Shown: positions 8,767 to 15,431 of the stretch, one piece after another | Layout: each line of letters begins with the position of its first letter | How positions within the stretch are numbered: the first letter of the stretch is position 1 | Assembly (NCBI GenBank): GCA_964631125.1 | Contig: CAZVYN010000052.1 | Coordinates: 1 to 31,318, forward strand | Direction: 5' to 3' | DNA: 31,318 nt | DNA from: CAZVYN01 sp964631125 | GTDB taxonomy: Bacteria; Eisenbacteria; RBG-16-71-46; CAIMUX01 | Notes under the pieces: model-generated | What the model was told of the DNA's origin: nothing | Seen by the model: only the letters and a program-made list of their open reading frames with translations | Databases searched by the model: none | Translations under genes and position numbers: made by a program

Positions 8767-9738
8767 ATGAAGCGTCATCCGCTCTCGGATCAACTCAGGG
8801 ACATCACGCGCGACGTCGTGGGGACCTACCGCGGCGATCGCACGCCGGCCCATCATCTCGATCCTCATCGCGCGTTGCCCTCGCGGACCGAGACGATCCG
8901 CGCGCTCGACATGCTCTTCGCCGTCTTCTACCCTGGGTTCTTCGGCGTGCAGCACCTGACGCGCGAGAACGTCGAGTACCACGTGGGCGCGCTCCTCGAC
9001 GACGTCGCCGCCATCCTCTACGAGCAGGTGCGGCTGGCCTATCAGCTCTCGCCGAAAGCAGGAGTGTCGCCGCAGTCGCCCGAGTTCGCCGGGCATTGCG
9101 AGGATTGGGCGCGCGCGGCGGTCGAATCGTTCTTCGGACGGGTGACCGAGTTGCGGCGCCTGCTCGTGCTCGATGTGCAGGCGGCGATGGACGGCGATCC
9201 GGCGGCCAAGAGTTTCGCCGAGATCGTCTTCGCCTATCCGGGACTCGAGGCGGTCACGATCCACCGCATCGCGCACGAACTCTACGTGCTCGGCGTCCCG
9301 CTCCTGCCTCGCATCATGTCCGAGCACGCGCACTCGAAGACCGGGATCGACATCCATCCCGGCGCGACGATTGGCGAGTCGTTCTTCATCGACCACGGGA
9401 CCGGCGTCGTCATCGGCGAGACGTCGCACATCGGGCGCGGCGTGAAGATCTACCAAGGCGTCACCTTGGGAGCGCTCTCGTTCCCGAAGGACGAAGGGGG
9501 CAATCTCATCCGCACCACGAAACGCCACCCGACGATCTGCGACAACGTCGTGATCTACTCGGGCGCGACGATCTTGGGCGGGAAGACCGTGATCGGCGAA
9601 GGTGCGGTCGTGGGCGGCAACACCTGGGTCATCGAGTCCGCGGCGCCGGGCGAGCGCATCTTGAATGACGCTCGCACCAGTCGCGCCAAACAGAAACAGA
9701 TCTTCGACGCCGCTTACGGCCACGGCGAAGGCATCTAG
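8767..9738 (+). CDS. cysE: Serine O-acetyltransferase (CysE/EpsC type)
   Basis: A 323-residue enzyme that acetylates serine with acetyl-CoA to give O-acetylserine, the carbon substrate for cysteine. Residues 1-180 are a long helical N-terminal domain as in the EpsC-like subgroup, longer than in E. coli CysE. From about 185 comes the left-handed beta-helix with hexapeptide repeats: TGIDIHPGATIGESFFIDHGTG, then VVIGETSHIGRGVKIYQGVTLGALS, then RHPTICDNVVIYSGATILGG. His210 in the IDHGTG motif and His197 in IHPGA are the expected catalytic and substrate-binding residues. The ATG has only a weak AGGA upstream. It lies 21 bases before cysK on the same strand, so both probably form one operon and act in sequence. 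Confidence 0.95.
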   Translation: MKRHPLSDQLRDITRDVVGTYRGDRTPAHHLDPHRALPSRTETIRALDMLFAVFYPGFFGVQHLTRENVEYHVGALLDDVAAILYEQVRLAYQLSPKAGVSPQSPEFAGHCEDWARAAVESFFGRVTELRRLLVLDVQAAMDGDPAAKSFAEIVFAYPGLEAVTIHRIAHELYVLGVPLLPRIMSEHAHSKTGIDIHPGATIGESFFIDHGTGVVIGETSHIGRGVKIYQGVTLGALSFPKDEGGNLIRTTKRHPTICDNVVIYSGATILGGKTVIGEGAVVGGNTWVIESAAPGERILNDARTSRAKQKQIFDAAYGHGEGI

Positions 9739-9759
9739 AGACCGAGAGGGAGGAAGTCG

Positions 9760-10734
9760 ATGGGACGGATCTACGATAGCGTGCTCGAGACGATCGGACG
9801 CACGCCGCTCGTGCGCACTCCGCGCCTGGCCAAGGCTCTCGGCGTGCGCGCCGACGTCTGTTTCAAGCTGGAGTCGTTCAACCCGATGTCGAGCGTGAAA
9901 GACCGGATCGGTTGGTCGATGGTGCGTGATGCGCTCGATCGCGGACTGATCAAGGATGGGACGACGGTCATCGAGCCGACCTCCGGCAACACCGGCATCG
10001 GCCTCGCCTTCGTCTGCGCGGCGTTGCGCATTCCGCTCGTCTTGACCATGCCCGAGACCATGTCGATGGAGCGCCGCAAGATCCTCCGCGCGTTCGGCGC
10101 CAAGCTGGTGCTGACCGAGGGCGCCAAGGGGATGAAAGGCGCGATCGCCAAGGCCGAGGAACTCCAGAAGGAGACGCCGAAGTCGATCATCATCGGGCAG
10201 TTCGTGAACCCGGCGAACCCCGAGATCCACCGCAAGACGACGGCGCTCGAGATCTGGGACGACACCGACGGGAAAGTCGACCTCTTCATCGCGGGCGTTG
10301 GCACCGGCGGCACCCTCACCGGCTGCACCGAGGTCCTGAAGGCGAAGCGCCCGTCGCTCGTCTCGATCGCGATCGAGCCGACGCATTCGCCGGTGCTCAC
10401 GCAGACGCGGGCGGGAGAAGAGTTGATGCCCGGTCCGCACAAGATCCAAGGGATCGGCGCCGGTTTCGTGCCCGAAGTGCTGAACCTCGACCTCGTCGAC
10501 GAGATCTATCAGGTGACGAACGATCAATCGTTCGAGATGGCTCGTCGTCTCTGTCGCGAAGAAGGGCTGATGGTCGGCATCTCCTCCGGCGGCGTGGCGC
10601 ATGCCGCCTACGAGATCGGCCGACGTCCCGAAAATGCGGGGAAGCTCATCGTGGCCGTCCTCGCGAGTCACGGCGAACGCTACCTTTCGACTCCCCTCTT
10701 TGATTTCGGCGAGGGAGACGAGTCGGGGGCCTGA
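9760..10734 (+). CDS. cysK: Cysteine synthase (O-acetylserine sulfhydrylase)
   Basis: A 324-residue PLP enzyme that joins O-acetylserine and sulfide to form cysteine. The start IYDSVLETIGRTPLVRT and ESFNPMSSVKDRIGWSM are typical; Lys47 in SSVKDR is the PLP lysine. EPTSGNTGIGLAFV is the substrate-binding loop, GVGTGGTLTG binds the PLP phosphate, and GLMVGISSGG is the conserved C-terminal motif. The length equals that of CysK, and there is no CBS or haem extension as in cystathionine beta-synthases. GGGAGGAAG precedes the ATG. It is co-oriented with cysE 21 bases upstream. The C-terminus ends in FDFGEGDESGA, so the canonical CysK tail is not changed into anything unusual. Confidence 0.96.
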   Translation: MGRIYDSVLETIGRTPLVRTPRLAKALGVRADVCFKLESFNPMSSVKDRIGWSMVRDALDRGLIKDGTTVIEPTSGNTGIGLAFVCAALRIPLVLTMPETMSMERRKILRAFGAKLVLTEGAKGMKGAIAKAEELQKETPKSIIIGQFVNPANPEIHRKTTALEIWDDTDGKVDLFIAGVGTGGTLTGCTEVLKAKRPSLVSIAIEPTHSPVLTQTRAGEELMPGPHKIQGIGAGFVPEVLNLDLVDEIYQVTNDQSFEMARRLCREEGLMVGISSGGVAHAAYEIGRRPENAGKLIVAVLASHGERYLSTPLFDFGEGDESGA

Positions 10735-10746
10735 ACGACTCACCCC

Positions 10747-10761
10747 GCTCGCAGCGCGAGC
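10747..10761. terminator. Hairpin between convergent cysK and cytochrome genes
   Basis: GCTCGC and GCGAGC form a six-base stem with a three-base loop, 13 bases after the cysK stop and about 50 bases beyond the stop of the convergent cytochrome-barrel gene. There is no T tract on either side, so it is only a weak candidate for a bidirectional terminator. Confidence 0.35.
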
Positions 10762-10812
10762 AGCAGTCTCGGCAAGATCTCGCCGCACGGTCGAACGCAG
10801 CCGGCTCGCCGC

Positions 10813-12162
10813 TCAATGCCAGACGTGGACCTGGAGCAGTCCGTCGTTGTCGTCCGCGTGGATGGCGTCCGGCTCGGTGTTCCAGCGCCACTGCGCGATC
10901 ACCTCGAGGAACGGGAGCGGATAGACGACACCGCCGACTGTATAACGGTGACGGTGGTCGTCTCTGATCTCGAGATTCGGGTCCATCCAGTCATAGCGAC
11001 CGAGGACCCGCACCCAACGTCGAGGATGCCAGTTCACTTCGTGGAAGGCGGCCAATCCGCTCGTGTCGTCGATGCCGCCGAGCGCGTACTTGCGACGGCG
11101 CAGATCGATCTCCCCCAGATAGGTGAACGGACCGAGCTGCAGTCCCTTCATGCCGTAGTCGACCTCGAAGAGATTCAGTCCCCAGTTGGCGCCGACCCAG
11201 AGGTCGTCCGAGTCGTCGCGCGCTTCGTACATCATCTGTCCTCCGGCCTGCCAGAGGAGATGCCGCGTGCCCGCCATCAGCGCGACGCCTCCGCCGGAGT
11301 CGTCGACGATCGGCGCCTTTCCCGAAGGGGTGTTCGCGAACGCCGCCAGATGTCCGTAGAAATAGTTCGGGTTGAGGCCGATCTCCACGCCGGTCACTTG
11401 TCGTTCGTGGTCGAACGACTGCTCCTGGCGGATGAACGCGGTGTGATCGTCGAGCCTGAGTCCGAACGGCGGCAGGAACTTCCCGGCCTTCAGATACGCC
11501 TGGTACGGCAGATCGTGATAGAGCGCCCAGGCCTCTTTCAGGTAGATCCGATCGGTCCAGTCGTCGAACTGGTCGTCGCTCACAATGTTGCCGTAGGTGA
11601 GCCGCGTACTCCCTTCGGCCGCCACGGCCGCGAGCAGCGTCACCCGCCCCTTGTTCAAGACCTTCGGGTTGTACGGTGACACCGCGACGGAGACCTCCGT
11701 CTGCATCGGAAATATACTCGTCGAGTCGCCTTCTTCTGTGTAATATGCCATCGCGCGGAAGTCGGCGCCGACCTGCAGCAAAGGAAAGGTGTTCATCCCG
11801 GCGAATCGATCGGGATGGCCCGGCGGCGGGACCCCGGTCGGCTTGGTGAAGTCGTTCGTCGGGCGAGCACCCCGCGCCGCGAGTTGATCGCGTCCGTAGT
11901 AGAGCCCGCCCTCGCTCTTCATTCCGCCGCCGGTCGGATTGACGTGACAGGCGCCGCAGCTCAACGAGCACTTTCGCTCTTTCAGCTCAGGATTCGGCCA
12001 CTCGCCGGGATCTCCGTGACACCGGATGCACGACGAAGCCGCCTCCGCCGCGAACTGAGGAACGGCGCGCGCGGTCGACGCCATCCCCAAGAGCGCGATC
12101 AGGCTGATCGCCGCCGCGGTCCGTTCGTTGGCGCGGTTCGGGCTGGACCAACTGGTGGGCAT
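10813..12162 (-). CDS. Di-haem cytochrome c fused to a predicted outer-membrane beta-barrel
   Basis: A 449-residue exported protein. A signal peptide ends at about residue 33 (STARA before VPQFA). Two haem c motifs follow: CIRCH (45-49) and CGACH (69-73), the second continuing as VNPTGGG. From about 110 to the end the sequence has alternating aromatic and polar residues in long strands, with repeated FLPPFGLRLDDHTAFIR-like segments and no soluble-domain motif. It ends in LLQVHVWH, as expected of a beta-barrel that ends in an aromatic residue. The plan resembles fused cytochrome-porins such as Cyc2, which carry electrons across the outer membrane. Cyc2 has one haem, this protein has two. GAGGAG precedes the ATG at 12162. 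It follows a lipoprotein cytochrome by 26 bases, so they probably work together. The electron donor and acceptor are unknown. Confidence 0.8.
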   Translation of the reverse strand: MPTSWSSPNRANERTAAAISLIALLGMASTARAVPQFAAEAASSCIRCHGDPGEWPNPELKERKCSLSCGACHVNPTGGGMKSEGGLYYGRDQLAARGARPTNDFTKPTGVPPPGHPDRFAGMNTFPLLQVGADFRAMAYYTEEGDSTSIFPMQTEVSVAVSPYNPKVLNKGRVTLLAAVAAEGSTRLTYGNIVSDDQFDDWTDRIYLKEAWALYHDLPYQAYLKAGKFLPPFGLRLDDHTAFIRQEQSFDHERQVTGVEIGLNPNYFYGHLAAFANTPSGKAPIVDDSGGGVALMAGTRHLLWQAGGQMMYEARDDSDDLWVGANWGLNLFEVDYGMKGLQLGPFTYLGEIDLRRRKYALGGIDDTSGLAAFHEVNWHPRRWVRVLGRYDWMDPNLEIRDDHRHRYTVGGVVYPLPFLEVIAQWRWNTEPDAIHADDNDGLLQVHVWH

Positions 12163-12188
12163 GCGAAACGTCTCCTCGCGTCGAGATT

Positions 12189-12641
12189 TCAGCGGAGGTC
12201 GGGCGGGGCGAACGGCGTTCCGCCTTCGATCCACGCTCGCAGGACGTCCTTCTGGGCGCCGGAGAGGGGCGGACCGCCGAACGGCATCTCCGAGCTGTTG
12301 ACCGCACGCGCGAGGATTCGGGGCGCCTTCTCACTCGCGCCCAGTGTCCCGTCGCCCAGTTCAGCCTGGTTGTACTTGTCGAACCGGAATCCCGCGGGAG
12401 CGCCGTTCCGCGGTGGACTCGTATGACAGGTTGCGCATCTGGAAGCCAAGAGGACGGAGACCTCGCCTACCCAAGTGGGGGTCTCGTCGATCGGTTCGAC
12501 GGTCTCGTCGCCGAACCCGCCGCATCCCGTCAGCAACAGCGGAAGGATCAGGAGCGCGCCGCGCGCGACGCCGCGCGGGCCGGTCCGCGGACCGGATGTG
12601 CGTGGGCTATCGTGCCCGGTTCCAGGGAGGGCTGGCGACAA
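12189..12641 (-). CDS. Lipoprotein cytochrome c, mono-haem
   Basis: A small exported cytochrome of 150 residues. The chosen TTG start at 12641 has AGGAGGT ending four bases before it; an ATG at 12665 and a GTG at 12677 are in frame but lack such a site. A long Arg/Pro-rich n-region leads to a hydrophobic stretch LLILPLLLTGC, a lipobox with Cys40. The haem motif CATCH is at 69-73, and SSEMPFGGPPLSGAQKDVLRAWIEGG gives a probable axial Met119 in the pattern of Planctomycete-type small cytochromes (often annotated PSCyt or DUF1585-linked). It is the first gene of a two-gene unit with the cytochrome-barrel fusion 26 bases downstream. It would sit on a membrane facing the periplasm and could hand electrons to or from that protein. 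Divergent from the MFS gene. Confidence 0.78.
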   Translation of the reverse strand: MSPALPGTGHDSPRTSGPRTGPRGVARGALLILPLLLTGCGGFGDETVEPIDETPTWVGEVSVLLASRCATCHTSPPRNGAPAGFRFDKYNQAELGDGTLGASEKAPRILARAVNSSEMPFGGPPLSGAQKDVLRAWIEGGTPFAPPDLR

Positions 12642-12741
12642 ACGGACCTCCTCGCATAGGACCATCGAAGCGGACACGACAGGCTACTCGTTCGCTCTGC
12701 ACCCCGGCAACCGGCCCCAGTCGCGAAGGGACCCGCTCGAA

Positions 12742-13989
12742 GTGCGCACCCACATCTCCGAACGCGCGCTCCTCCTCCTGATCGGCGGAGTGCAGTTCGT
12801 CAACGTGCTCGACTTCATGATGGTGATGCCGCTCGGCCCCGACTTCGCCCGGTCGCTCGCGATCGAAAATGCGCACCTTGGATACATCGGCGGCGCGTAC
12901 ACCTTGGCGGCGGGCCTAGCGGGACTGCTCGGCGCGGCCCTGCTCGACCGGTTCGACCGTCGCAAGGCGCTGCTCTGGGCGCTCGTCGGTCTCGTGCTGG
13001 GAACGGCGTCGGGCGGATTCGCCTGGGACATGCCCTCACTCATCGCCGCGCGGATCCTGGCCGGCGCGTTCGGCGGCCCGGCCGCCGCCATCGCCCTCTC
13101 GATCGTGAGCGATGTCGTGCCGCCCGAGCGGCGCGGGCGCGCACTGGGCGTCGTGATGGGGGCGTTCGCGATCGCCTCGATTCTCGGGGTGCCCGCCGGA
13201 CTCGAGTTGGCGCGCCTCGGCGGTTGGCCATTGCCGTTCTTCGCCGTGGCCGGTCTCGGAGTCGTCGCGTTGATCGCGGCCGCGTGGCTGCTGCCGCCCA
13301 TGATCGGCCACCTGCGCTCTGGGCCCCACGCGTCGCTCTTCCCCTGGATCGGTTTCCTGCGGCGTCCACCGATGCGCCTGGCGATCCTCGCTTCCGCCTC
13401 GCACATGATGGCCGGTTTCACCGTCATCCCGAATCTCTCGGCCTACGTGCAATTCAACGGCGGCTATCCGCGCGAGCGACTCGGGCTGCTCTACTTGATC
13501 GCCGGACTCGTCAGTCTCATCACGATGCGCGTTGGCGGAGCCGCCGTCGATCGTCGGGGCGCGACGCCGGTGGCCTGGATCGGAACGTGGATCTTCGTCG
13601 CCGCCGTCGCGGCGCTCGGCTTCGCGCTCGGTCTCGTCCCGGTTCCCGTGCTCTTCGTCGGCTTCATGACCGGAATGACCGTGCGCGCCATCGCCAACGG
13701 GACGATCGCCACGCGCATTCCGCTGCCGCAGGAGCGTGCGGGCTATCTCTCTGTGCAGTCGGCCGCGCAGCACTTCGCCTGCGCGATCGGCGCGTTCCTC
13801 TCAGCGCGAATGCTCTCGGATGGGGAGAACGGACGGCTGGAGGGGATGCCGCAAGTCTCGATCCTCGCGATGGCGCTCGCCTTCATCCTGCCGATCGCTC
13901 TGGCGAACGCAGAGCGGTCGGTCCGCGCGCGGGAGCGGAGCGAAGCGGAGGGAATGCTCGAGGCGGAATCGGTCGCGGAGGCGACCTAG
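12742..13989 (+). CDS. MFS transporter (DHA1-like exporter)
   Basis: A 415-residue major facilitator protein with about twelve hydrophobic segments. The first is ALLLLIGGVQFVNVLDFMMVMPLGPDF, whose N-L-D-F-M-M-V-M-P-L motif is typical of the sugar/drug efflux DHA1 group. LLDRFDRRKALL between helices 2 and 3 is the family's motif A (GxxxDRxxRR). VVPPERRGRALGVVMG follows helix 4. The GTG at 12742 gives the usual MFS length. The open frame reaches 89 codons further upstream but is not membrane-like and overlaps the divergent cytochrome gene. AGGG at about 12726 is a distant ribosome-binding candidate. The substrate is unknown. The stop TAG lies in a CTAG shared with the stop of the convergent anti-sigma gene, so the two genes overlap by four bases. 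Confidence 0.88.
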   Translation: MRTHISERALLLLIGGVQFVNVLDFMMVMPLGPDFARSLAIENAHLGYIGGAYTLAAGLAGLLGAALLDRFDRRKALLWALVGLVLGTASGGFAWDMPSLIAARILAGAFGGPAAAIALSIVSDVVPPERRGRALGVVMGAFAIASILGVPAGLELARLGGWPLPFFAVAGLGVVALIAAAWLLPPMIGHLRSGPHASLFPWIGFLRRPPMRLAILASASHMMAGFTVIPNLSAYVQFNGGYPRERLGLLYLIAGLVSLITMRVGGAAVDRRGATPVAWIGTWIFVAAVAALGFALGLVPVPVLFVGFMTGMTVRAIANGTIATRIPLPQERAGYLSVQSAAQHFACAIGAFLSARMLSDGENGRLEGMPQVSILAMALAFILPIALANAERSVRARERSEAEGMLEAESVAEAT

Positions 13990-14474
13990 AATCCCGCGAC
14001 CCTCAGTCTTCGTCGCGTACGGAAGAAGATCCACCACGCGATGGCCGACGCCAGGAACATTGGAACCGCCAGCCAGGGTAACTCGCGGATCAAGATCAAC
14101 GGCCGTCCGCCGTTCGAGTAGAACGAAAACGGAAGCAGCGCCAAGAAGATGCCGAGCCCCAGCGACATCTGCCGCCGACGGAGCAGCATCTGCATCGTCG
14201 CGAGCGCCACCAGGTCCGGTTCACGCGGCGAGGGCGGGCTCGACCTAGCCCCCGCCGACGCCCCCGCCGGCGCCCCCGCCGACGCGAGCAGTCGGGAACT
14301 CTGCGTGACTTCGCGCGCGAGATCGGGCCGCTCGCGTAGATGCGCCTCGACCAGTGCGATCGTGCCGGCGCTCGCCTCGCCCGCGAGATAGAGCGAGACG
14401 AGATCACGCAGGACGTCATCGGCCAGCGGCGTCGTCGGATCGGTCGGATTGGTCGGATCGGTCGGTGCGGACAT
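13986..14474 (-). CDS. Putative anti-sigma factor, membrane protein
   Basis: A 162-residue protein encoded directly after the ECF sigma factor. The TGA of the sigma gene overlaps this ATG (TGATG), which implies coupled translation and matched amounts of the two proteins. Residues 18-60 (DVLRDLVSLYLAGEASAGTIALVEAHLRERPDLA) have the shape of the helical anti-sigma domain that binds ECF sigma factors but lack the His-Cys-Cys zinc ligands of ZAS/zf-HC2 proteins. A low-complexity Ala/Gly/Ser linker (about 65-80) is encoded by 12-bp repeats. Two membrane helices follow: LGLGIFLALLPFSFY and LPWLAVPMFLASAIAWWIFF. It would hold the sigma factor at the inner membrane. Assignment rests on context and shape. 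Confidence 0.7.
   Translation of the reverse strand: MSAPTDPTNPTDPTTPLADDVLRDLVSLYLAGEASAGTIALVEAHLRERPDLAREVTQSSRLLASAGAPAGASAGARSSPPSPREPDLVALATMQMLLRRRQMSLGLGIFLALLPFSFYSNGGRPLILIRELPWLAVPMFLASAIAWWIFFRTRRRLRVAGF
14251..14286. repeat. Three 12-bp units inside the anti-sigma gene
   Basis: Units of the form CCCGCCGRCGCS repeat three times in a row with one or two changes, encoding Ala-Gly-Ala/Ser repeats on the minus strand in the linker before the membrane helices. The unit length is a multiple of three, so gain or loss of copies keeps the frame and only changes linker length. Confidence 0.8.
14436..14465. repeat. 9-bp repeats at the anti-sigma N-terminus
   Basis: CGGATCGGT, CGGATTGGT and CGGATCGGT follow each other directly and are then cut after CGG. 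On the minus strand they encode PTDPTNPTDP near the N-terminus of the putative anti-sigma factor, before its sigma-binding helices. Confidence 0.8.
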
Positions 14475-14971
14475 CACGGCGTTCCTCTCTCTTCGGACTT
14501 TCGCCCGCGAGCGGCGACCAGTCGCAGTCGCGCTCGATGGACCTTGACCTTGGCGGCGGTCTCGCTGATCCCCAGAATCCGGGCGATCTCGTCGTAGGGG
14601 AGATCGGCCTCCGCGCGCAGGAGCAGCGCGGTCCGGTCGATCTCGCTGAGCATCTGGAGATCGCGGAGTACTTCCCGCAGTTCACGCGCCGCGTCGAAGC
14701 GCGCGGCGTCGTCGGGAGTCGACGGCTCGCCCGCTTCCTCCAACGGCGCCTCTCGGCGACGTCGCTCGAGCTGCTTGAGGAAGAGATTGCGTGCGATCGC
14801 GAAGAGATACCCCCGCACGGTCGCCAACTCGACGCGGTCCCGGGCCGTCCAGACTCGGATGAACGTCTCCGCGACCAGATCCTCGGCCAGCACGGCGTCC
14901 CCACTCAGGTGCAGCACGAATCTGTGCAGGTCAGCCGCGTGGCCCCGGTAGAGCTGGTCGAAGTCGATCAT
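14474..14971 (-). CDS. ECF-type RNA polymerase sigma factor
   Basis: A 165-residue sigma-70 family factor of extracytoplasmic function type. Region 2 spans about 1-75, with FDQLYRGHAADLHRFVLHL, AEDLVAETFIRVW (the conserved core-binding and -10 segment) and VRGYLFAIARNLFLKQLERRRRE. A short acidic linker follows. Region 4 spans about 100-155 with LSEIDRTALLLRAEADLPYDEIA, then LGISETAAKVKVHRARLRL, the helix-turn-helix that reads the -35. GAGAGGAA precedes the ATG. The downstream gene overlaps its stop and is the likely anti-sigma factor. The regulon cannot be read from here. GtrA and the glycosyltransferase lie upstream on the same strand, so they may be co-regulated or only neighbours. Confidence 0.93.
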   Translation of the reverse strand: MIDFDQLYRGHAADLHRFVLHLSGDAVLAEDLVAETFIRVWTARDRVELATVRGYLFAIARNLFLKQLERRRREAPLEEAGEPSTPDDAARFDAARELREVLRDLQMLSEIDRTALLLRAEADLPYDEIARILGISETAAKVKVHRARLRLVAARGRKSEERGTP

Positions 14972-14988
14972 GCGTTCCTCTCATCCCA

Positions 14989-15016
14989 TCTATCCCCAGG
15001 GAGGGGGAACGTTACA
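14989..15016 (-). promoter_or_regulatory. Candidate ECF-dependent promoter of the sigma gene
   Basis: On the minus strand TGTAACG at 15016-15010 has the AAC core common in ECF -35 elements, and GATAGA at 14994-14989 follows at 16 bases. A start near 14983 would give a leader of about a dozen bases before the sigma ATG. ECF factors commonly activate their own promoter. The -10 is weak, so this is tentative. Confidence 0.3.
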
Positions 15017-15023
15017 TGCGGGG

Positions 15024-15431
15024 CTACAGGCGGAATGTCCAGTGACGATTGAGGAGGTAGTTCCAGATCAACACCAGTCCGATCGCCACCGCCTTGGCCA
15101 CATTCGCCCGCCACGGTTCGGTCAGCCAGGCGGGCAACAGTCGCACCCCGAGGACGAGGAGGCCCGTGTTGAGCGCGAGACCGATCAGACTGACCGTGAC
15201 GAACCGCGTAAGTGGGAGGGTGACGGCGCGCCCCGACGCCTCCGCGAAGGTCCAGCGACGATTCCAGTAGAAGTTGCTCGCGATCGCACAGCAGACCGAG
15301 AGGATGTTGGCGGCCACCAGCGGCGCGTCCAGGCCGACCCGAAGCAGATTGAAAACCGCGAAGTCGATCACGGCTCCGGCGGCGCCCACGAGCGCGAACT
15401 TCCCCAGCCGACGGTACTCGGACGAACTCAA
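15024..15431 (-). CDS. GtrA family membrane protein
   Basis: A 135-residue protein with four hydrophobic helices. The opening LGKFALVGAAGAVIDFAVFNLL and the ends of the two halves, ASNFYWNRRWTF and IWNYLLNRHWTF, are the characteristic GtrA signatures. GtrA proteins are thought to flip or hold undecaprenyl-linked sugars for glycosyltransferases of cell-surface polysaccharides. No ATG is suitably placed. The TTG at 15431 overlaps the stop of the upstream glycosyltransferase (TTGA), so translation is probably coupled. This partner, a GT-C type membrane enzyme, supports a joint role in surface glycan or lipid glycosylation. Confidence 0.9.
   Translation of the reverse strand: MSSSEYRRLGKFALVGAAGAVIDFAVFNLLRVGLDAPLVAANILSVCCAIASNFYWNRRWTFAEASGRAVTLPLTRFVTVSLIGLALNTGLLVLGVRLLPAWLTEPWRANVAKAVAIGLVLIWNYLLNRHWTFRL

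Noticed and set aside
8752..10788. A 678-codon open frame on the minus strand across cysE and cysK
   Set aside because: It is antisense to two clearly identified genes, has Arg/Asp/His-rich composition with no motif, and is explained by the GC-rich third codon positions of the real genes.
12475..12741. An 89-residue extension of the MFS transporter
   Set aside because: It is Pro/Arg-rich, not membrane-like, and overlaps the cytochrome lipoprotein gene in antisense.
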